Assembly (NCBI RefSeq): GCF_024972775.1
Contig: NZ_CP092282.1
Span: 1,302,001 to 1,366,000, forward strand
DNA from: Dehalobacter sp. DCM
Lineage (GTDB): Bacteria > Bacillota > Desulfitobacteriia > Desulfitobacteriales > Syntrophobotulaceae
Direction: 5' to 3'
Length of the DNA stretch: 64,000 nt
The position numbers and the translations under genes were made by a program. This document shows positions 51,711 to 59,852 of this stretch, in pieces (within the stretch, counting starts at the first letter, position 1; each line of letters starts with the position of its first letter). The notes under the pieces were generated by a model. The model ran no database searches and was not told the origin of the DNA. It was given only the letters and a program-made list of their open reading frames with translations.

Positions 51711-52973
51711 ATGACGATGGATCGTTATGTCATAACCGGAAAACAGAGACTCGAGGGTACGATCCGAACGAGCGGCGCCAAGAATGCCTCTCTTCCGTTA
51801 ATGGCTGCAGCTATACTTGCTGAGGGCACAACGGTTCTACAAGAGATTCCCCATCTCACGGATATCACCAGTATGGCGGATGTGCTGGTAAGTCTTGGCT
51901 GTAAAGTGACACTCGACCACAATGAATGCTCTATCGATACATCGGCTTTAAACGATTGTATTGTAGATGAAACTCTGATGCGTAAAATGCGCGCCTCGAA
52001 TCTGATCTTAGGGCCGATGCTGGCAAGAAACGGCAGAGTGAAAATTTCCAGACCCGGCGGCTGTGCTATAGGAACCAGACCAATGGATCAACATATCAAG
52101 GGGTTACAGGAACTCGGCGTGACTATTGAAGAAAGACACGGATACATAGAAGCCCGGGCGGATAAAATGCGGGGAGGAGAAATCTATTTCGATATCCCCA
52201 GTGTCGGGGCAACTGAAAATCTGATGATGGCCGCCGTACTGACGGAGGGAACGACGCTGATTCGAAATGCGGCGCGAGAACCCGAAATTGTCGACCTGCA
52301 GAATCTGCTCAATAAAATGGGAGCGAAGATCCGGGGAGCGGGAACGCATGTTATACGCATTGACGGTGTTCACAAGCTCACCAGTACGGAGCATACGGTC
52401 ATCCCGGACCGGATCGAAGCGGGCACACATATGGTTGCCGCCGTCATGACGGGGGGCGATATTACCGTTGAAAATATCATTCCGGAACATGTGAGCCCCA
52501 TCATCGCCAAACTGCATCAGGGCGGTGCGGAGGTTACCCAAAATGGGGACAGTGTCCGTGTCAGACATAATGGGAAATTTAAAGCGGTGGATATAAAAAC
52601 ATTGGTATATCCCGGTTTCCCCACCGATTTGCAGCCACAATTCCTGGCGTTGCTGACCATTGCTGATGGAACAAGTATCGTGACCGAGACGATTTTTGAG
52701 AACCGGTTCCAGCATGTCGCTGAGTTAAGACGAATGGGTGCAAAAATCACAATCGAAGGCAGAACGGCGGTTATTCACGGCAGACCGAATCTTGAAGGCG
52801 CTTTTGTTGAAGCAACCGATCTTCGCGCCGGCGCAGCCTTATTTTTAGCCGCTTTGGCCGCAGAAGACGGCACGGTGCTTGAGCGGATTGATCATATCGA
52901 CAGGGGATATGAAGATTTGGAAAGAAAATACAGGGAAATCGGCGCAAAATTACAAAGAGTTGTGAAACAATAG
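51711..52973 (+). CDS. murA: UDP-N-acetylglucosamine 1-carboxyvinyltransferase
   Basis: A 420-aa EPSP-synthase-fold enzyme, the first committed step of peptidoglycan synthesis: GAKNASLPLMAA (KN substrate motif), catalytic Cys118 in RPGGCAIGTRP (fosfomycin target), and a C-terminal RAGAALFLAALAA. AGGGGGAGGAG precedes; ATG 51711 or the in-frame ATG 51717 (better spaced) may be used. Confidence 0.96.
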   Translation: MTMDRYVITGKQRLEGTIRTSGAKNASLPLMAAAILAEGTTVLQEIPHLTDITSMADVLVSLGCKVTLDHNECSIDTSALNDCIVDETLMRKMRASNLILGPMLARNGRVKISRPGGCAIGTRPMDQHIKGLQELGVTIEERHGYIEARADKMRGGEIYFDIPSVGATENLMMAAVLTEGTTLIRNAAREPEIVDLQNLLNKMGAKIRGAGTHVIRIDGVHKLTSTEHTVIPDRIEAGTHMVAAVMTGGDITVENIIPEHVSPIIAKLHQGGAEVTQNGDSVRVRHNGKFKAVDIKTLVYPGFPTDLQPQFLALLTIADGTSIVTETIFENRFQHVAELRRMGAKITIEGRTAVIHGRPNLEGAFVEATDLRAGAALFLAALAAEDGTVLERIDHIDRGYEDLERKYREIGAKLQRVVKQ

Positions 52974-53068
52974 TATTGCAGAGCATTGACAAGATATTGT
53001 AAAATAGACAAAACAAGTCTGTTTTACGTGGACACTGCCGGTTTTATCCCCGGTGAAGGAGAAGAACA

Positions 53069-53794
53069 TTGTCAAAAGCACGGTCCAATACAGTGACGAT
53101 TTATCTGGCTGCGCTGCTCTGCTTGATAGCAGCCGGACTTTATCTTTTTTCTAAATCCGATTTTTTTTCAGTAAAAGAAGTAAAAATTAATGGATCTGAA
53201 AAGATAACACATGATGAAGTATTGCAGTTGCTAGGAACCGTTAAGGGTGAAAATATATTCTTGACTGACAAAAAGGCGTTGGCGATGAAAATTGAACTCC
53301 ATCCCCTCGTCGACAATGCGACAGTAACTAAGAAATTACCTGCGACGATAATTGTCCAGATTCAGGAAAGACTGCCTGCAGCGTTGATTTTAAACGGTGA
53401 AGGGGTTGTTGAAGTCGACTCACAGGCAGTGATCCTCAAATTTTATGATTCCTGGCCTACGACGGATACACCGGTACTTACCGGTATTGCTGTACCAGAA
53501 ACCATTGGCCCAGGTCAAAAGATCAATGATGCCAATTTGACAAAGGCACTTCAATTACTTGGACAAGCACCAAAGGATCTGCTGCCGCTGATTGGAGAAC
53601 TGCATTATATATCCGATGGACAATTCAATATCTACTTGTCATCAGGCACCGAAGTTAAGTTGGGATTTGACGACGACTACACAGAGAAATTGACATTACT
53701 GAAAAAACTGCTGGACAGTAAGGATTATGATAGTGTCCAGAATAAGATCAAATACATTGATCTTACCAGCGGAAAGCCCGTTCTGGGCAGATAG
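53069..53794 (+). CDS. ftsQ: FtsQ/DivIB-type division protein
   Basis: A 241-aa bitopic protein: short cytoplasmic start, membrane helix at ~11-30 (AALLCLIAAGLYLF), POTRA domain (FFSVKEVKINGSEKITHDEVLQLLG) and FtsQ domain (KLPATIIVQIQERLPAALI). TTG start with GAAGGAGAAG upstream. Acts with FtsL/DivIC at the septum. sbp follows 14 bp downstream. Confidence 0.92.
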   Translation: MSKARSNTVTIYLAALLCLIAAGLYLFSKSDFFSVKEVKINGSEKITHDEVLQLLGTVKGENIFLTDKKALAMKIELHPLVDNATVTKKLPATIIVQIQERLPAALILNGEGVVEVDSQAVILKFYDSWPTTDTPVLTGIAVPETIGPGQKINDANLTKALQLLGQAPKDLLPLIGELHYISDGQFNIYLSSGTEVKLGFDDDYTEKLTLLKKLLDSKDYDSVQNKIKYIDLTSGKPVLGR

Positions 53795-53808
53795 CGGAGG
53801 AACCTTAA

Positions 53809-54156
53809 ATGATTTGGCTTTCGATTTTTGGATTAATTATTGGACTATTCATAGGGTATATCAGCCCGATCGATATACCGATTGCTTATGCGAAGTATTT
53901 TTCTGTTGCCATACTGGGCGCACTGGACTCCGTTTTAGGCGGTATCCGGTCGTATCAGGAAGAACATTTTGACAGTAAGATCTTTATCAGCGGCTTTTTT
54001 GTCAATATTATTCTGGCGAGTCTATTGGCATTTACCGGGGATATCATTGGTGTCGATCTTTATTTGGCGGCGGTTGTTGCCTTTGGGACCAGGCTGTTCC
54101 AGAATATCAGTATTATCCGACGGCATATTATTAGCCGCGACCGTAAATCGCAATAA
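53809..54156 (+). CDS. sbp: Small basic protein Sbp (DUF1290)
   Basis: A 115-aa membrane protein with three hydrophobic stretches (WLSIFGLIIGLFIGYIS; AILGALDSVLGGIRS; FFVNIILASLLAFTGDIIGVDLYLAAVVAFGTRLFQN-like end), found next to ftsQ and ftsZ in many Firmicutes. Exact function unknown. Located between ftsQ and ftsZ; ftsA is absent, as in several related Clostridia. Confidence 0.9.
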   Translation: MIWLSIFGLIIGLFIGYISPIDIPIAYAKYFSVAILGALDSVLGGIRSYQEEHFDSKIFISGFFVNIILASLLAFTGDIIGVDLYLAAVVAFGTRLFQNISIIRRHIISRDRKSQ

Positions 54157-54294
54157 AAAATAAAATATTAGGCGTAAAAAGAGGAGTAATAGTCCTTTAT
54201 CTCGAAATCATATAGCTGGTATTGTTCTTATTATCCTTTGGGATATAAGCGGATAAATGAGTGGTCAGGATTATAAGGAGAGGCAGGGGAAAAA

Positions 54295-55362
54295 ATGCTT
54301 GAATTTGATAATAACGAAATGCAGTATGCCCGTATTAAAGTGATCGGGGTCGGCGGCGGTGGAAATAACGCTGTGAACAGGATGATATCCGTTGGTCTCA
54401 AGGGTGTTGAGTTCATCGGCATAAATACAGATGCACAGGCTCTGCAGATGTCCAGAGCAGCTGAAAAAATTCAAATCGGTGTTAAGCTGACGAAAGGCCT
54501 TGGTGCCGGGGCGAATCCGGATATAGGCCATAGCGCAGCTGAAGAAAGCCGTGATGAGATTGCCAAGGCTTTAGTGGGTGCCGATATGGTTTTTGTCGCA
54601 GCGGGTATGGGCGGCGGTACAGGGACGGGCGGAGCGCCTGTTGTTGCCGATATAGCCCGATCTCTCGGTGCACTGACAGTCGGTGTGGTTACCAGGCCTT
54701 TTTCTTTTGAAGGAAGAAAAAGAGCGATGCAGGCAGAAAGAGGGATCATCGAGCTCAGGGACAAAGTAGATACACTCATTACGATCCCGAACGACAGACT
54801 GCTGCAGATCGTTGATAAGCATACGACAATCCAAGAGGCCTTTAGTATTGCCGATGATGTCCTTTTGCAAGGGGTGCAAGGTATCTCCGACTTGATCACC
54901 ATCCCCGGCCTGATTAACCTTGACTTTGCTGACGTTAAAACCATTATGTCCGATACCGGGTCGGCATTGATGGGAATTGGACAGGCTTCCGGGGAAAATA
55001 GAGCCGTGGATGCTGCACGCCGTGCTATTTCCAGTCCGTTATTGGAGACATCCATAGACGGTGCTAAGGGTGTTCTCTTAAATATTACCGGCGGGCCAAA
55101 CCTGACCTTGCTTGAAGTGAATGAGGCTTCGGAAATTGTCGCCGAAGCAGCGGATCAGGAGGCGAATATTATTTTCGGTGCCGTTATTGATGAGAATCTC
55201 AAGGACGATATCCGGGTAACCGTAATCGCAACCGGCTTCGACCAACGGACGGCCTTCGTGAAGAAACCGAAAAATTCTCAGCAGGATAATACCAAAATGG
55301 ACGATTACAATCCATTCAAAGACAATGTCGATATACCGAACTTTTTAAAGTTCAAAAGATAA
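54295..55362 (+). CDS. ftsZ: Cell division GTPase FtsZ
   Basis: A 355-aa tubulin homologue: [14 protein letters not shown], tubulin signature [11 protein letters not shown]7 loop [11 protein letters not shown] and the C-terminal interaction peptide [13 protein letters not shown] 54295 with AGGAGAGGCAGGGG upstream. Last gene of the cluster. A 138-bp leader suggests its own promoter, but I could not fix one. Confidence 0.98.
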   Translation: MLEFDNNEMQYARIKVIGVGGGGNNAVNRMISVGLKGVEFIGINTDAQALQMSRAAEKIQIGVKLTKGLGAGANPDIGHSAAEESRDEIAKALVGADMVFVAAGMGGGTGTGGAPVVADIARSLGALTVGVVTRPFSFEGRKRAMQAERGIIELRDKVDTLITIPNDRLLQIVDKHTTIQEAFSIADDVLLQGVQGISDLITIPGLINLDFADVKTIMSDTGSALMGIGQASGENRAVDAARRAISSPLLETSIDGAKGVLLNITGGPNLTLLEVNEASEIVAEAADQEANIIFGAVIDENLKDDIRVTVIATGFDQRTAFVKKPKNSQQDNTKMDDYNPFKDNVDIPNFLKFKR

Positions 55363-55426
55363 CGTTCTTCTATGACTTGGATTTCAATCTGAATATGTAT
55401 CCGATATTGATAGAAAAAAAGAAAGA

Positions 55427-55460
55427 AGAAGGCACCCAAAGTAAGATCGGGATGCCTTCT
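55427..55460. terminator. Terminator between ftsZ and the SASP gene
   Basis: Stem AGAAGGCA-CCC with GGG-A-TGCCTTCT (one bulged A), followed by TGTCATTTTAA. It lies between convergent genes. Confidence 0.65.
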
Positions 55461-55522
55461 GTCATTTTAATGCAAAACTAATCTGCAGAATGCCGAATAA
55501 TTTGAGGGTTATAACGCCAGCA

Positions 55523-55819
55523 TTATAACTTTCCACCGTTTTCAACCATACTGTTTTCTGCAAATTCAATCATTTTCCGGACCATATTCCCGCCGATTTT
55601 ACCGCCGATATGGCCGCCGATTCGTCCGGCATCGCGTGAGGTGATGTCGCCGTTGTAACCATGATTCAGCTGAATTCCCAATTCATTAGCTACTTCATAT
55701 TTGGTTTCATCCAAAAATTGTTCATAATCGTGAGCTCCGCTGTTAATATAGCCTAATTCTTTGGATACTTCATACTTCAACTGGTCAAGAGCGGGATTGG
55801 AATTGTTTCTTTTCCCCAT
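55523..55819 (-). CDS. Alpha/beta-type small acid-soluble spore protein
   Basis: A 98-aa SASP that coats and protects spore DNA. The C-terminal signature GRIGGHIGGKIGGNMVRKMIEFAE is clear. The N-terminal signature occurs twice (LDQLKYEVSKELG and LDETKYEVANELG, residues ~10-22 and ~35-47), so the protein is longer than the usual 60-75 aa. GAGGTGAG ribosome site. Direct evidence for endospore formation. Expected to be under sporulation sigma factor control; no promoter assigned. Confidence 0.9.
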   Translation of the reverse strand: MGKRNNSNPALDQLKYEVSKELGYINSGAHDYEQFLDETKYEVANELGIQLNHGYNGDITSRDAGRIGGHIGGKIGGNMVRKMIEFAENSMVENGGKL

Positions 55820-55905
55820 CTTTTCTCACCTCATTTTTTATATTTCTTTACTTAGTTTGCGCAGCAAATGAAAAAGAATGACTTGAAATTAAATCAAAAT
55901 GGGTA

Positions 55906-55955
55906 ATTTATAGTCATTTGAAGTAATTTATAGTGATTTATAGTGATTTAAAGTG
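55906..55955. repeat. Decameric tandem repeat (ATTTATAGTG)
   Basis: Five 10-bp units with few changes: ATTTATAGTC, ATTTGAAGTA, ATTTATAGTG, ATTTATAGTG, ATTTAAAGTG, lying between the divergent SASP and nitronate monooxygenase-like genes. Helical phasing of AT-rich units suggests bent DNA or a multi-site protein-binding array. Confidence 0.6.
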
Positions 55956-56102
55956 ATTGAATGGATAAAAATATGTTAAACTAGGAATAGGACATTACGA
56001 TTTATTTTTATACACGATTCAAAAAAATAACATGATTGTCAGCGTCGACGATGACATTTTTTATCTGTCCGGCTACTATTAGGAACCTTTCGTAAGGAGT
56101 AT

Positions 56103-57191
56103 ATGATGAAGTTATATTTTAAACCTTTGGTAATTGGAGATCTCATTGCGAAGATTCCAATCGTTCAAGGCGGTATGGGCGTCGGAGTTTCCGGTGTAGG
56201 CCTGGCTACCGCAGTGGCAAACGAGGGTGGCATCGGTGTGCTTTCGGCAGCTGCTGTCGGCTTTAAGGAGAAAGATTTTGTTACAAACAACACGGAGGCA
56301 AATATCCGAGCTCTGATTAAAGATATACAGAGTGCAAAGGAACGGTCGAAGGGGATCATCGGACTCAACATCATGGTGGCGCTATCAAACTTTGCCGATA
56401 TGGCTAAAACGGCAATTAAAGAAAAAATCGACATCATCTTTGCAGGAGCAGGCTTACCATTAAATCTACCATCCTTTCTCCAGGAAGGAGATAAGACAAA
56501 ACTGGTACCTATTGTGTCCTCCCGTAGAGCACTGAATATAATAGCAAAGAAATGGTATAGAAATTACAACTATATTCCGGACGCAGTCGTCGTTGAGGGG
56601 CCAAAAGCCGGTGGACACCTGGGCTTTAGCTATGAGCAACTTTCCGATCCGGCGTATTCTCTGGAGAATATTCTGGTAGATGTTGTGGAGGAAGCGAAAC
56701 TGTTAGAAGAAAAATACGGCAAAACCATTCCTGTCATTGCCGGCGGCGGAGTATACGACGGCAAAGATATCCGCAGGATAATAGACCTGGGTGCAGCCAG
56801 TGTACAAATGGCAACCCGGTTTGTGGCGACGAAAGAATGTGACGCCTCCGATGAATTCAAGCAACTCTATCTAAATAGCACGAAGGAACAAATTACCATC
56901 ATTAAGAGTCCTGTGGGCATGCCGGGCCGTGCAATTCGAAACGATTTTATCAGCGCAGTGGAGGCCGGAGAAAAAGTGCCATTCAGGTGCCCCGTCCATT
57001 GCATCACCCAGTGCGACTATAAGTCGAGTCCCTACTGCATTGCGCTGGCCTTAATCAGTGCCCAGAAGGGAAATATGAGAAACGGCTTTGCGTTCGCCGG
57101 CGAAAATGCCTATCGCATCGATAAAATTACGACAGTGAAAGACCTTATGACGTCACTAACAAAAGATTATAATAATACATTTGTGGAATAA
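56103..57191 (+). CDS. Nitronate monooxygenase-like FMN protein (2-nitropropane dioxygenase/FabK family)
   Basis: A 362-aa FMN TIM-barrel protein: PIVQGGMGVGVSGVGLATAVANEGGIG at the N-terminus, IGLNIMVAL, the catalytic-His segment PKAGGHLGF and the FMN-phosphate site IAGGGVYDGKDI / GAASVQMATRF. A C-terminal Cys group (CPVHCITQC, PYC) is unusual and may bind metal. TAAGGAG ribosome site; ATG 56103 or 56106. An FabK-like enoyl-ACP reductase is less likely without fab neighbours. Substrate unknown. Confidence 0.82.
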   Translation: MMKLYFKPLVIGDLIAKIPIVQGGMGVGVSGVGLATAVANEGGIGVLSAAAVGFKEKDFVTNNTEANIRALIKDIQSAKERSKGIIGLNIMVALSNFADMAKTAIKEKIDIIFAGAGLPLNLPSFLQEGDKTKLVPIVSSRRALNIIAKKWYRNYNYIPDAVVVEGPKAGGHLGFSYEQLSDPAYSLENILVDVVEEAKLLEEKYGKTIPVIAGGGVYDGKDIRRIIDLGAASVQMATRFVATKECDASDEFKQLYLNSTKEQITIIKSPVGMPGRAIRNDFISAVEAGEKVPFRCPVHCITQCDYKSSPYCIALALISAQKGNMRNGFAFAGENAYRIDKITTVKDLMTSLTKDYNNTFVE

Positions 57192-57232
57192 TCGCCGCTC
57201 CTTGTCATCCATATCCCTGTAGCATAAGATCA

Positions 57233-57280
57233 AGGCGGTGTTGCAAAACTACTAAAGTAGTTCGCGACATCGCCCTTTTA
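57233..57280 (+). terminator. Terminator after the nitronate monooxygenase-like gene
   Basis: Stem GGCGGTGTTGC with GCGACATCGCC enclosing an inner ACTAC...GTAGT hairpin, followed by CTTTT. Confidence 0.7.
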
Positions 57281-57349
57281 ATATCTATTATTTAATCCAG
57301 GATCTAAAAAATATAAGTTTTATGAAAGACAAAAAACCAAAGAAGGTAG

Positions 57350-57455
57350 GGCTATGCAATGTACAACCGCTTTCGGCAGTTGCGCCCTCCATGGCGCAAA
57401 CTGCCGCGCTGCGCAATCCGTGCTCCGCTTGTCGCTGGATGTACATTGCATAGCC
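57350..57455 (-). ncRNA. TwoAYGGAY-like structured RNA, copy E (divergent stem sequences)
   Basis: On the minus strand: perfect 16-bp outer stem GGCTATGCAATGTACA with its complement, then AGCGACAAGCGGAGC, loop ACGGATT, GCGCAGCGC, second hairpin GGCAGTTTGCGCC-ATGGAG-GGCGCAACTGCC and CGAAAGCGG. Both stems differ in sequence from copies A, C and D but keep pairing, while the unpaired core is conserved. It lacks the ACTAGTACA ends; pairing extends weakly further outward (CCAGAGACTA side). Confidence 0.65.
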
Positions 57456-57504
57456 TAGTCTCTGGTTTTATGTAATCGTTTATTTTTGAAGATTAGTCTG
57501 TGTT

Positions 57505-57632
57505 TCAAGCCGTTCTTAGCGGATGAAGCGGTTTCCCGATGCGTTCATTCTGTATCTTCGCATTAAACTTGTTCACGTTATATCCAATACACAGCAACAT
57601 GAATTCATTTTTGACGTTTTTCCTGCCGCGTT
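57505..57632 (-). pseudogene. Transposase remnant (C-terminal end, IS1182-like)
   Basis: The minus strand encodes GRKNVKNEFMLLCIGYN, NKFNAKIQNERIGK and a stop at 57505-57507. The FxLLCxxYNxNK pattern is that of the DDE transposase C-terminus of the IS1182/IS5-like families. Upstream the frame closes with a stop, so only about 40 codons remain. It lies next to RNA-like copy E. Confidence 0.6.
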
Positions 57633-57703
57633 ACAAAATAGCATTTCGCCTTTCAATTACGTATTGACTATTATAACCTTGATGTGATTCGTAATAGACC
57701 GCG

Positions 57704-57733
57704 CGTTTATCAATAATTATTTATTGATAAACG
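57704..57733. promoter_or_regulatory. 13-bp perfect inverted repeat, possible operator
   Basis: CGTTTATCAATAA-TTAT-TTATTGATAAACG lies ~90 bp upstream of the FAD oxidoreductase at 57823 and has no T-run. It may be an operator or a relic of the degraded IS region. Confidence 0.4.
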
Positions 57734-57822
57734 ATAAATATGCTGTTACAATGAATGAGCAGGCATTCTGGAAATCCTGGGAATAACTTGGATTGAAGCG
57801 AAATTACGTATGAGGTAAGCGT

Positions 57823-58905
57823 ATGATGTATGATATTGTCATCGTAGGGGCAGGTCCTGCCGGATCTACTCTTGCCCGATTAATTGGCAGCAAATATAAG
57901 GTACTGTTGTTAGATAAACGGGATCTGGAAAATGAGAATCCCAAAAACATGGCTCAAAAATGCTGCGGAGGACTGTTGGCCCCGGATGCTCAGAAAATGA
58001 TTGCCACGCTGGGCTTAGGCATCCCAAAAGACATTTTAGTTGATCCGCAGCTTTTTGCTGTAAGAACCATTGATCTGACCAATCATTTGGAAAGACTGTA
58101 CCAGCGATTTTATTTTAATATGGACAGGGAAAAAATCGACAGATGGCTGGTTTCAATACTTCCTGCCGAAGTTGATAAAAAGTTTAACGCCATTTTCAAG
58201 AACTACACAGATATAAGGGGTGGATATGAAATTCACTATCGCGCTAACGGACAAGAGAGATCGGTAAAAACAAGAGTCATCGTTGGTGCTGACGGTGCTT
58301 TTTCCAGGATAAGAAGGACGATTGGCCACGATACTGCTACCTCTGCTGATGTCAGTATCCCTGAAAAGTACATTGCCATTCAGGAATGCTATGAAAGCAA
58401 GGATCAGATGCCCTATTTCACAGCAATTTTTGATGAAGAAATCACTGATTTCTACGCCTGGATAATACCCAAAGGCGCTCATATATTTGTGGGGGCAGCA
58501 CTTCGGCAGGGTAACAAACCGCGGGAGAAGTACGCGATATTAAAATCAAAACTAAACAGGCAGGGCTTTCATTTTGATCACCCCCTCAAAAAGGAAGGGG
58601 CTTATATCAATAGGCCCAGGAAAGCGTCGCAGCTCTGGGTTGGAAAAGATGATATCGCCCTGGTCGGAGAAGCCGCAGGAGCGATTAGCCCCAGCTCTGC
58701 TGAAGGAATCAGCTATGCATTAAAAAGTTCTTTATATTTGGCTAGAAGTCTTGAAGAAGGGATCGATGGTTTTTTAGGTAGATATAATCAGAGAATGCGG
58801 GATATCCGGTTAAATTTGAGCATGAAAAATCTAAAATCCCCCGCCATGTATAATCGCTTTCTCAGGCAATTAGCAATGAAATCAGGACTGCAAAGTATAA
58901 AATAA
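57823..58905 (+). CDS. FAD-dependent oxidoreductase, geranylgeranyl reductase family
   Basis: A 360-aa PHBH-fold flavoprotein: FAD site IVGAGPAGSTLARLI at the N-terminus, CCGGLLAPDAQ near residue 46, second FAD motif VGADGAFSRIRR and GEAAGAISPSSAEGISYA. Such proteins reduce isoprenoid double bonds or act on quinone-like substrates. GAGGTAAG ribosome site; ATG 57823 or 57826. Stands alone; substrate unknown. Confidence 0.85.
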   Translation: MMYDIVIVGAGPAGSTLARLIGSKYKVLLLDKRDLENENPKNMAQKCCGGLLAPDAQKMIATLGLGIPKDILVDPQLFAVRTIDLTNHLERLYQRFYFNMDREKIDRWLVSILPAEVDKKFNAIFKNYTDIRGGYEIHYRANGQERSVKTRVIVGADGAFSRIRRTIGHDTATSADVSIPEKYIAIQECYESKDQMPYFTAIFDEEITDFYAWIIPKGAHIFVGAALRQGNKPREKYAILKSKLNRQGFHFDHPLKKEGAYINRPRKASQLWVGKDDIALVGEAAGAISPSSAEGISYALKSSLYLARSLEEGIDGFLGRYNQRMRDIRLNLSMKNLKSPAMYNRFLRQLAMKSGLQSIK

Positions 58906-59009
58906 CCCCTTTCGATCAATTTCGGCGCGGTAGAAATAACATATTCTTTGTCCGATTAGCATAAAAAAATAAGAGACAACTTAGATAGTAAGAAAGGAGT
59001 TATTGTTTG

Positions 59010-59690
59010 ATGAATGCTGCGCTTCCTTTGGAAGAATCTAACCAAGGGGTGATACTGCCAAGGCAGGTTATTGGTCTGACAGCCTGTATTTTAGCCGGCA
59101 CAGCAACGATCCCAATGGCTCATTATCCAATTCAAGAAGTCGTTGCTTTGCCATTTGATATCCCAGGTCAGGTGAGGATCATCGATGAGGATATGAACCA
59201 AACGGTACCGCTGCCTCAGCAAACCGAAAACATCCGAATGCTGGAACAAAAAGCGGCCGCGGGCAGCTTTTCTTGTACCAATCTAAGAACACTCTCTCAA
59301 ATCGAGTCCAGAAAGAATACCGCCGAAATGCAATATAATATCATCAATTCTGTCATGACCTGGGAAGGGACTGCCTATCAATGGGGTGGTCGGACACGAT
59401 CAGGCGTGGATTGTTCCGCTTTAGTGCAAAATGTATTTAAGGAAAACGGAATTCAGCTGCCCAGAACGTCCTACGAGCAATTTCGGATGGGTTTGGGAAT
59501 TCCTCAATCAAGATTAGAGCCCGGTGATCTAGTCTTTTTTCATACCAACGGAGCCGGTGCCAGCCATGTGGGCATCTATATCGGAGATAAACAATTCATT
59601 TCCGCTTCCAAGCATAGTGTTCAAATTTCCTCTCTGGATGAGCCGTATTGGGCGAAACATTATCGGGGAAGCAGACGCGTGATTGCCTAG
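59010..59690 (+). CDS. NlpC/P60 cell wall endopeptidase
   Basis: A 226-aa protein: a hydrophobic stretch at ~16-40 (weak signal or anchor), a linker, and an NlpC/P60 domain at ~110-226 with the catalytic Cys in SGVDCSALVQ and His in GASHVGIYIGD. It cleaves gamma-D-Glu-DAP type stem-peptide bonds. ATG 59010 is favoured, with AAAGGAG upstream; TTG 59007 is also open. Confidence 0.9.
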   Translation: MNAALPLEESNQGVILPRQVIGLTACILAGTATIPMAHYPIQEVVALPFDIPGQVRIIDEDMNQTVPLPQQTENIRMLEQKAAAGSFSCTNLRTLSQIESRKNTAEMQYNIINSVMTWEGTAYQWGGRTRSGVDCSALVQNVFKENGIQLPRTSYEQFRMGLGIPQSRLEPGDLVFFHTNGAGASHVGIYIGDKQFISASKHSVQISSLDEPYWAKHYRGSRRVIA

Positions 59691-59787
59691 TTTGGAGCGG
59701 GTATCCTTGACATAATACGGAATAATTACTATAATCGAAATGACCGAATTTTGCGTTAGGGCTATAAATATCTAGATAAAGGTACTG

Positions 59788-59814
59788 CCTCTCGTCTCAA
59801 ATGGAGATGAGAGG
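59788..59814 (+). terminator. Terminator between NlpC/P60 and SerA-like genes
   Basis: Stem CCTCTC-G-TCTC with GAGATGAGAGG, followed by TTTAGTTTATTT. Confidence 0.7.
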
Positions 59815-59852
59815 TTTAGTTTATTTACATTTTTCACACGGAGGTAGATGGG

